A stretch of 64,000 bases of DNA from an uncultured bacterium (lineage in GTDB: Bacteria > Verrucomicrobiota > Verrucomicrobiia > CAIQCK01), in NCBI GenBank assembly GCA_903870275.1, contig CAIQCK010000014.1:23278-87277 (forward strand). Direction: 5' to 3'. Below the pieces are notes generated by a model, which searched no databases, had not been told where the DNA came from, and was given only the letters and a program-made list of their open reading frames with translations. A program made the translations under genes and the position numbers. Below are positions 58,560 through 64,000 of this stretch, piece after piece (positions within the stretch are counted from its first letter, which is position 1; each line of letters opens with the position of its first letter).

Positions 58560-61500
58560 TCACTTCCTTGTGTTTTCATTCGAAGGTGCGGATTGGCTGC
58601 TCGCCGGATCGTCCGGGTCGAGCGACGCGGAGCGGCGGTGGGCGCGCGACTGGACGATGGCGAACACCGACGGCAGCACCGTCAACGTCGCGAACGTCGC
58701 AGCGAACAGACCGCCAATGACCGCCAAACCGAGCGGCGCGGTTTGCTCGCCGGCCTCGCCAAATCCGACCGCCATCGGCACCATGCCGGCGATCATCGCG
58801 CAGCTCGTCATCAGGATCGGCCGCAAACGGCTGCGCGCGCCCTCGACGCCGGCATCCTGCGCGCTCGCGCCGCCCATGCGACTGCGCTCGGCGAAGGTGG
58901 TCAGCAGAATCGCGTTCGCCACGGCGACACCGATGGCCATGATCGCGCCCATGAACGATTGCAGGTTCAGCGTCGTGCCGGTCAGCCAGAGCATCGCGAC
59001 GACGCCGGCCACCACCGCCGGCGCGGTGGAAACGACGATGAAGGAAAGTCTCAGCGATTGGAAATTCGCCGCCAGCAGCAGGAAGATCACCACGACGGCA
59101 AGCAACAGGCCGGTGCGCAACCCGTCGAGCATCTGCTGCATCGGCACGATCTGGCCGCGCACGGTGACCGTGACTTTCGGCGGCGGATCGCCGACTTCCT
59201 TCAGCGCCTGCGCCAACTGCCGGCCCACCGTGCCAAGGTCGGTCCCGGCGATGTTCGCGGTCACCGTGATGGTGCGCTGCATGTTGTAGCGCTCGTAAAG
59301 ACCGACGGCCGTGCCGTTGGTGACGGCAGCGATGTTGCGCAGGAGAACCGCCTGGCCGTTGCGTTTCGCGATCGGAATATTTTTCACCTCTTCGAGCGAA
59401 GTCGGCGCTGTTTGTGGAATCTGCACCTGGACCTGATAGGCGACACCGCTGACGGGGTCGGCCCAATACACCGGCACCGTGAAACGGCTCGATGCCGTCG
59501 CGGCCACGAGCGAGCGCGACGCCTCGTCCATTTTCACGCCCATGAGGCCGGCGCGCTCGCGGTTGAGCGCGATATCCACCGTCGGGTAGTCGAGCGACTG
59601 GCCGAACTGCAGGTCGCGCAACGCGGGGATGGCCGCCAGCCGGTCGCGGATTTTTTGCGCGTGCGCGAAGTTGGCGGCGAGATTCGGGCCGCTGACGGCG
59701 ACTTCAACCGGCGTCGGCGAGCCGAGGCTCATCACGCGGCTGACGATGTCGCTCGGCTCGAAGGAGAATTTCACGTCGGGCATCGCCGCGGCGAATTTCT
59801 GCCGCAGCCGTTCGGTCAGGTCGGGAACGCGCACGGGCGCGCCGGGCTTGAGTTGCACCTGGAGCACCGCTTCCTCCGGGCCGCTGTTCCAGAGGTAGAT
59901 CAGGTTGATGGGATAGCTCGCCCCATGAACGCCAACGAAACCGAGCGTGATGGCGACGTTGTCCGGGCCGACTTCCTGCCGAATGAGGTCCAGCGTCTTG
60001 AGCGCGATCTGCTCGGTCTTCTCAATGCGCGTGCCCGCCGGCGCGCGCAGCCGCAACGCGAGCTGGCCCGCGTCCACGCGCGGGAAAATTTCCTCACCGA
60101 GCCGTCCGCCAACCAGCACGATCACGGCCGCCGCGCCCGCCAGATAAGCGAGCACGACCAGCCACCGCGCGCGCACCACGCCGCGGGCGAACGCTCCGTA
60201 AAAGTTCTGAAATTTTCCGAACAACGTGCTGTCGTGAACTTCTGCCGCGTGGCCGCGCAGGAACCACACGCTCAGAATCGGCACCAGTGTGCTCGACAAC
60301 AGATACGATGCGATCATCGAGAACCCCACGGCCAGCGAGAGCGGCACAAACAGCGCTTTCGCCGCACCGGTCATGAAGAACGTCGGGATGAACACCGCCA
60401 GGACGCAGATCATCGCCAGCAGGCGTGGCACCGTGGTCTCCTGCGTGGCATCGAGCGCCGCGCGAGCCAGCGGCCGGCCGCGCGCGAGGTGGGTGTGGAT
60501 GTTCTCGATGGTGACGGTGGCCTCGTCCACCAAAATACCGACGGCGAGCGCGAGGCCGCCAAGGGTCATGAGGTTGACGGTCTGGTGGCTCACCCACAAC
60601 GCGAACACCGCCGCGAGCAGCGCCAGCGGGATGTTGATGACCACGATGAACGCGCTGCGCCAGTCGCGTAAAAACAACAGCACCATCAGGCCGGTGAGCA
60701 CCGCGCCGAGACAACCTTCGCGCAGCAGGCCGCCGATGGCGCCTGTGACGTGCGGCGACTGGTCGAACTCGTAGCTGATCTTCACGTCGCCGGGCAGCAC
60801 GCTTTGGAACTTCGGGAGGTTTTGTTTAACGAGGCTGACGACGGACAGCGTGGAGGCGTCGGCGCGTTTCGTGACAGGGATATAGACCGTGCGGCGGCCG
60901 TTAACCAGAGCGAAGCAGGTAATGATGTCCGAGCCGTCCACCACGTCGGCCACATCGCGCAGGAAAATCGCCGGATAAACGCCGGCGCGGACGGGCACGG
61001 CTTCGAGATCCTTGATGTTCTTGACCACCGAGTTCAGCGGCACCATCGGGTAGCTGTCGCCGAGGGTAACGTTGCCGGAGGGACTGATGGTGTTGGCTGA
61101 GGCCACGGCGGCGACAATCTCGTCGGGCGACATGTCGAACGCGCGCAGCCGGTCGGGCTTGAGGTTGATGACGATGCTGCGGGCCGCCCCGCCGAACGGC
61201 GGCGGAGCCGACACGCCCGGCAACGTCGCAAACAACGGCCGCACCAAGTTGAGCGCGGCGTCCTGCATTTGGCCCACGGTGCGCGTCTCGCTGGAAAGGA
61301 CAAGGTTGCCGACCGGCACACTCCCGGCATCGAAGCGCATTACAAACGGCGGCACCGTGCCCGGCGGCATGAAGGCGCGGGCGCGGTTGACGTATTGGAC
61401 GGTCTCGCTCATCGCCTGGCTCATGTCGGTGCCGGGATGAAACTGCAGTTTGATAATCGCCGCTCCCTGGATGGACTTCGACTCCACGTGCTCGATGCCG

Positions 61501-61724
61501 GTGATGTAGAGGAAGTGATACTCGTAGTAATAGGTGAGGTAGCCTTCCATCTGCGCCGGGTCCATGCCGCCGTAGGGTTGCGCGACGTAGATGGTCGGAA
61601 TGCCGAGCGGCGGAAAAATATCGCGCGGCATCTGCCGCAACGCCAGCACGGCGCCGAGCGCGACGGCGACCACGGCGACCACGATGGTCAACGGACGGCG
61701 TAAGGCAACATGAACGAGGTTCAT
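58560..61724 (-). CDS. RND-family multidrug/efflux transporter
   Basis: A 1054-residue inner-membrane pump with the twofold RND layout: two sets of TM segments around two large periplasmic loops. Proton-path acid residues are seen in [21 protein letters not shown]. The start [23 protein letters not shown] is the first TM helix. Members of this branch export drugs, bile acids or heavy-metal complexes by proton exchange. Its start overlaps the PadR gene stop (ATGA), and the fusion and channel genes follow directly, so the pump is a complete tripartite system in one operon. Confidence 0.95.
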   Translation of the reverse strand: MNLVHVALRRPLTIVVAVVAVALGAVLALRQMPRDIFPPLGIPTIYVAQPYGGMDPAQMEGYLTYYYEYHFLYITGIEHVESKSIQGAAIIKLQFHPGTDMSQAMSETVQYVNRARAFMPPGTVPPFVMRFDAGSVPVGNLVLSSETRTVGQMQDAALNLVRPLFATLPGVSAPPPFGGAARSIVINLKPDRLRAFDMSPDEIVAAVASANTISPSGNVTLGDSYPMVPLNSVVKNIKDLEAVPVRAGVYPAIFLRDVADVVDGSDIITCFALVNGRRTVYIPVTKRADASTLSVVSLVKQNLPKFQSVLPGDVKISYEFDQSPHVTGAIGGLLREGCLGAVLTGLMVLLFLRDWRSAFIVVINIPLALLAAVFALWVSHQTVNLMTLGGLALAVGILVDEATVTIENIHTHLARGRPLARAALDATQETTVPRLLAMICVLAVFIPTFFMTGAAKALFVPLSLAVGFSMIASYLLSSTLVPILSVWFLRGHAAEVHDSTLFGKFQNFYGAFARGVVRARWLVVLAYLAGAAAVIVLVGGRLGEEIFPRVDAGQLALRLRAPAGTRIEKTEQIALKTLDLIRQEVGPDNVAITLGFVGVHGASYPINLIYLWNSGPEEAVLQVQLKPGAPVRVPDLTERLRQKFAAAMPDVKFSFEPSDIVSRVMSLGSPTPVEVAVSGPNLAANFAHAQKIRDRLAAIPALRDLQFGQSLDYPTVDIALNRERAGLMGVKMDEASRSLVAATASSRFTVPVYWADPVSGVAYQVQVQIPQTAPTSLEEVKNIPIAKRNGQAVLLRNIAAVTNGTAVGLYERYNMQRTITVTANIAGTDLGTVGRQLAQALKEVGDPPPKVTVTVRGQIVPMQQMLDGLRTGLLLAVVVIFLLLAANFQSLRLSFIVVSTAPAVVAGVVAMLWLTGTTLNLQSFMGAIMAIGVAVANAILLTTFAERSRMGGASAQDAGVEGARSRLRPILMTSCAMIAGMVPMAVGFGEAGEQTAPLGLAVIGGLFAATFATLTVLPSVFAIVQSRAHRRSASLDPDDPASSQSAPSNENTRK

Positions 61725-62050
61725 TTTCTTCCCTCGCCGGTTTCAGCCACGACTTCCGCGTGAAGCTCCCGAATCTGTTCGCGAACGAGATCGAGCACCT
61801 TTCGGCCCTCGGTCGTGAGCCGGTAATCCCTGCGCGCCCGCTTGCCGCCGCGCGGGTCCGCCTTCCCTTTGAGCCACCCCAGCCGCTCCATCCGCTGAAG
61901 CAGGGGATAGAGTGTGCCCGGGCTGATGTCGTAGCCGTGGTGGCGCAACTCATTGATCATCCACTGGCCGTGAAGCGGCTCCTGGCCTGCATGGTGCAAC
62001 ACATGCACCTTCCAAAAGCTCAGCAATATCTCGCGGTTGATTTCCTTCAT
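61721..62050 (-). CDS. PadR-family transcriptional regulator
   Basis: A 109-residue winged-helix regulator: [52 protein letters not shown] is the family core, here given in parts: [15 protein letters not shown] and [11 protein letters not shown]. PadR proteins repress efflux or detox genes until a phenolic or drug ligand binds. It heads the efflux operon and overlaps the pump gene by 4 bases, so it is a direct repressor of the pump and itself. Confidence 0.92.
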   Translation of the reverse strand: MKEINREILLSFWKVHVLHHAGQEPLHGQWMINELRHHGYDISPGTLYPLLQRMERLGWLKGKADPRGGKRARRDYRLTTEGRKVLDLVREQIRELHAEVVAETGEGRK

Positions 62051-62366
62051 GTGGTTCCGTGATTATTACGAACACCGAAGTCGAATAACGTAGTAGCACA
62101 CGATGGCCTTTTGTCAAATGACCCCCTGTCTGCCACAAATAGCCCCCTCTAATTTACCCTATTAGTGACCATGGGTTTCGGAAACCAGACCCGGCAAGGT
62201 CAGCGCGTGGAATCGTCCGCGGAGCGATTCGAACGGGAGACGGTTCGCTTGTCATCCCCTGCCCCCAAAGTCCGCCCACTCCAAAAACGAAGAGGGACAG
62301 CGCACTGCGCTGTCCCTCTATCCGTTTCAATCTATTTCCAACCGCCGTCGGCTCGCGCCGGCCCGC
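62051..62366. other. Intergenic region upstream of the efflux operon
   Basis: No gene. It holds a -35 box TTGACA on the - strand (62117-62112) with a weak -10 (TACTAC) 16 bp later for padR, an inexact palindrome around 62064-62090 (TTATTACG...CGAATAACG), a small palindrome GGTTTCGGAAACC (62174-62186), and the hairpin at 62291-62319. Confidence 0.5.
62291..62319. repeat. Perfect 12-bp hairpin after the oxidoreductase gene
   Basis: AGAGGGACAGCG and CGCTGTCCCTCT with loop CACTG, 48 bp past the stop of the oxidoreductase. There is no T run, so a REP-like element more than a terminator; either is possible. Confidence 0.6.
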
Positions 62367-63722
62367 TCATACTGTCCACGGACTGCGGTAGTCGCGGGTC
62401 AGCCACTTCGGATCGCCGGTGCCGCCAACGAAGTCAAACTCCTTCGGGTTCCACTTGATCTTCTGGCCGTGGAAGTAGGTCAGGTTCATCAAGTGGCAGC
62501 AGATGGCCGAATGCCCGCCGACTTGCTCACTGGTGATCGGCTTCTTGCGGGACTTCACGCACTCCAGGAAATCACCGAGATGGCTCTTGCTTTCGTAGAG
62601 TTTGATCTTCGCGTCTTGCAGGAAGGCGCGCTCCGCTTTCTGCACCTGGGCCATGCAGGAGGTCTTCTTGTCCGCCTCGCTGTCCTTTTTGCCGGTGTAG
62701 GAGGCGATCATCTCGTTGCCGCGTTTCATCGTAAACTTGCCGCGGTTCACCTGCACTTCGCCTTCCGTGCCGAAGAAGTGGACGCCGAAGCCATCCTTGT
62801 GTTCGACGGTGATGCCATTGGCATAAACCAGTTTCGCGCCGCGCTTGGCGTCGGGCGTCGCCGGCGGCAACGCCTCCACCGGGCCGCTGTCGTCCATGCC
62901 GAGGCCCCATTGCGCGATGTCCAGATGGTGCGCGCCCCAGTCGGTGACCATGCCGCCGCCGAATTCGCGGTATTTGCGCCACGCGGGGAAGTGATCGTGC
63001 ATACCGCGCGGGCTGAGCACGGAATTGTAGGGACGCACGGACGCGGGACCGAGCCAGAAGTTCCAGTCCAACCCCGGCTCCATCGCCTCTTCCGGCAGGT
63101 CGCAGGGAACGGCCGGATCGCCAAATTGACACTCCACATGCGTGATCTTCCCGATGGCGCCGTTCTGCACCAGCTCGCACGCAATGCGAAACTCCTTGCT
63201 TGACCGCTGCATGGAGCCGGTCTGGAGCACCCGCTTATTTTCATCCACCGCACGCATCACCGTGATCGCCTCGTGGATGTTGTGCGTCAGCGGCTTCTCG
63301 CAATACACATCCTTGCCCGCGCGCAACGCCGCCAGGGTAATGATGGCGTGCCAATGATCCGGCGTCGCAATGCATACCGCGTCAATGTCCTTGCGTTCGA
63401 TGATTTCGCGGAAATCGTTATAGGCCGTGCAACCAGCCGTGCCGACCTTCAGTTCCGGCCGTGTCGCATAATAGTCGTCCACCCGCTTCTTGGCGTTGTT
63501 GCGGCGGGTGCTGTCCACATCGCACACCGCCAGCACGTGCGTGTCCTGTCCGAGAAACCCGCCCAACAAACCGCGCGATTGCTTGCCCATGCCGATGAAG
63601 CCCATCGTCAGCCTGCTGTTCGGTCCGCTCCCGGCGGCCCAGAGGCGCGAGGGGAGGATGAACGGCACGACGGTGGTGGAAGCGGCGATCTGCTTGAGAA
63701 AAGTCCGGCGGCTGGTCTGCAT
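62367..63722 (-). CDS. Tat-exported Gfo/Idh/MocA oxidoreductase
   Basis: A 451-residue protein starting MQTSRRTFLKQIAASTTVV (Tat signal) with AAGGACA before the ATG at 63722; the longer upstream frame runs through the end of an insertion sequence and is not used. Rossmann fold (LTMGFIGMGKQSRGLLGGF), CEKPLTHN with catalytic Lys, GGGMVTDWGAHHLDIAQWGLG and the closing ...SPWTV tail, like the enzyme at 8507-9805, with which it shares the subfamily. It stands alone. The insertion sequence begins about 110 bp upstream and may carry or disrupt its promoter. Confidence 0.88.
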   Translation of the reverse strand: MQTSRRTFLKQIAASTTVVPFILPSRLWAAGSGPNSRLTMGFIGMGKQSRGLLGGFLGQDTHVLAVCDVDSTRRNNAKKRVDDYYATRPELKVGTAGCTAYNDFREIIERKDIDAVCIATPDHWHAIITLAALRAGKDVYCEKPLTHNIHEAITVMRAVDENKRVLQTGSMQRSSKEFRIACELVQNGAIGKITHVECQFGDPAVPCDLPEEAMEPGLDWNFWLGPASVRPYNSVLSPRGMHDHFPAWRKYREFGGGMVTDWGAHHLDIAQWGLGMDDSGPVEALPPATPDAKRGAKLVYANGITVEHKDGFGVHFFGTEGEVQVNRGKFTMKRGNEMIASYTGKKDSEADKKTSCMAQVQKAERAFLQDAKIKLYESKSHLGDFLECVKSRKKPITSEQVGGHSAICCHLMNLTYFHGQKIKWNPKEFDFVGGTGDPKWLTRDYRSPWTV

Positions 63723-63830
63723 ATTGTTGTCCTTCTGGTTGAAACTCAATGGCTCAAAAAAACGACGCGCGAGGTTAGGTCGCGGGTCGCGACAACTCAA
63801 GAGGAAATCGCCGCCCGTTGCCGCCGCGCT

Positions 63831-64000
63831 TTGCCTCAAAAAGATTGTTACCGAAGCGGGGGGGGGGAACTGGATGAGGAATCTGGTCGTTGCCTCAAAA
63901 AGGGTGTTACCCAAACCGGATGCATCCCGACATGGACAAACAGACCAAGAATCAGGTGCTGGCCAAGCTGCGTGACCGCTACAGCCGCGCCGGCAAAGAA
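63831..64000 (+). mobile_element. Left end of an insertion sequence (continues beyond window)
   Basis: Two direct copies of a 22-bp terminal repeat (TTGCCTCAAAAAG-N2-TGTTACC) at 63831-63852 and 63890-63911 stand 59 bp apart, followed by the transposase start at 63932. Repeated ends of this kind are transposase-binding sites in some IS families. The outer boundary and target duplication cannot be seen. Confidence 0.6.
63932..64000 (+). CDS. Transposase/integrase N-terminus, cut by right edge
   Basis: An ATG at 63932 opens 23 codons reading MDKQTKNQVLAKLRDRYSRA then GKE to the last base. This matches my memory of the N-terminal helix of ISNCY-type or related DDE integrases (xKxTKxQVLxxLRxRY.xAGK), which bind the repeated ends upstream. 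Only the start is visible, so the family is tentative. The repeats at 63831 and 63890 would be its sites. Confidence 0.55.
   Translation, partial: MDKQTKNQVLAKLRDRYSRAGKE

Noticed and set aside
1..64000. tRNA, rRNA or riboswitch
   Set aside because: I saw no cloverleaf with a T-loop GGTTCRA and no known riboswitch core, though small structured RNAs could be missed by eye.

Overview
The window is GC-rich bacterial DNA that looks like a member of the Verrucomicrobiota (Pedosphaera/Limisphaerales-like). The grounds are six secreted Gfo/Idh/MocA oxidoreductases with twin-arginine (Tat) signals, ThuA, DUF1080 and DUF2961 proteins, a sulfatase, large secreted enzymes of unknown substrate, and many long inverted repeats and short repeated phrases between genes. 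This assignment rests on recognising families and gene mix; no marker gene (rRNA, ribosomal protein, tRNA) is present to confirm it.

Layout. 1-11665 (- strand): one probable operon of seven genes (arabinose/fucose isomerase-like protein cut by the left edge, GH42/29-like hydrolase, SGNH esterase, DUF2961 protein, ThuA protein, Gfo/Idh/MocA enzyme, HEAT-repeat protein). 12034-13323: a short hybrid-cluster protein (hcp) with its own promoter, a TTGAC-N4-GTCAA palindrome and a clear terminator. 13477-19551 (-): Tat-exported or secreted enzymes ending with a two-domain SGNH-like/DUF1080 protein. 19588-20640: a TIR-domain protein with a hexapeptide-repeat linker. 20744-21904: a repeat island. 21905-30470 (-): a second catabolic operon headed by a TetR regulator with a palindromic operator, and containing an AT-richer McrA-type HNH endonuclease. 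30567-43790 (-): alpha-L-rhamnosidase, parallel beta-helix protein, serine hydrolase, two related esterases, a 1353-residue TolB/CxxCH/HEAT protein and a beta-propeller protein. Divergent from this is an AraC regulator (43956-44819). 44884-47401: an SDR dehydrogenase and, divergent, a DNA methyltransferase fused to a nuclease-like domain. 47402-48505: a second repeat island sharing elements with the first. 48506-53190: a large esterase, galactokinase and a fifth Gfo/Idh/MocA enzyme. 53326-55840 (+): ECF sigma factor, short putative anti-sigma protein, membrane-anchored protein. 56073-62050 (-): PadR regulator plus a complete RND efflux system. 62367-63722: a sixth Gfo/Idh/MocA enzyme. 63831-64000: the left end of an insertion sequence with the first 23 codons of its transposase.

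Together the genes describe a cell that degrades complex glycans (rhamnosylated, sulfated and acylated sugars) largely outside the cytoplasm. The combination of secreted dehydrogenases, ThuA proteins, a DUF1080 hydrolase and a sugar isomerase fits the 3-keto-glycoside route of sugar breakdown (inference). Three defence-type genes (TIR, HNH, methyltransferase-nuclease) sit among the catabolic operons and are visibly AT-richer in whole or part. The two repeat islands share an unnamed element: a consensus promoter, an ATG 10 bp behind the -10, and spaced copies of a GAAACGAACCCAAATGAT motif around a conserved hairpin.
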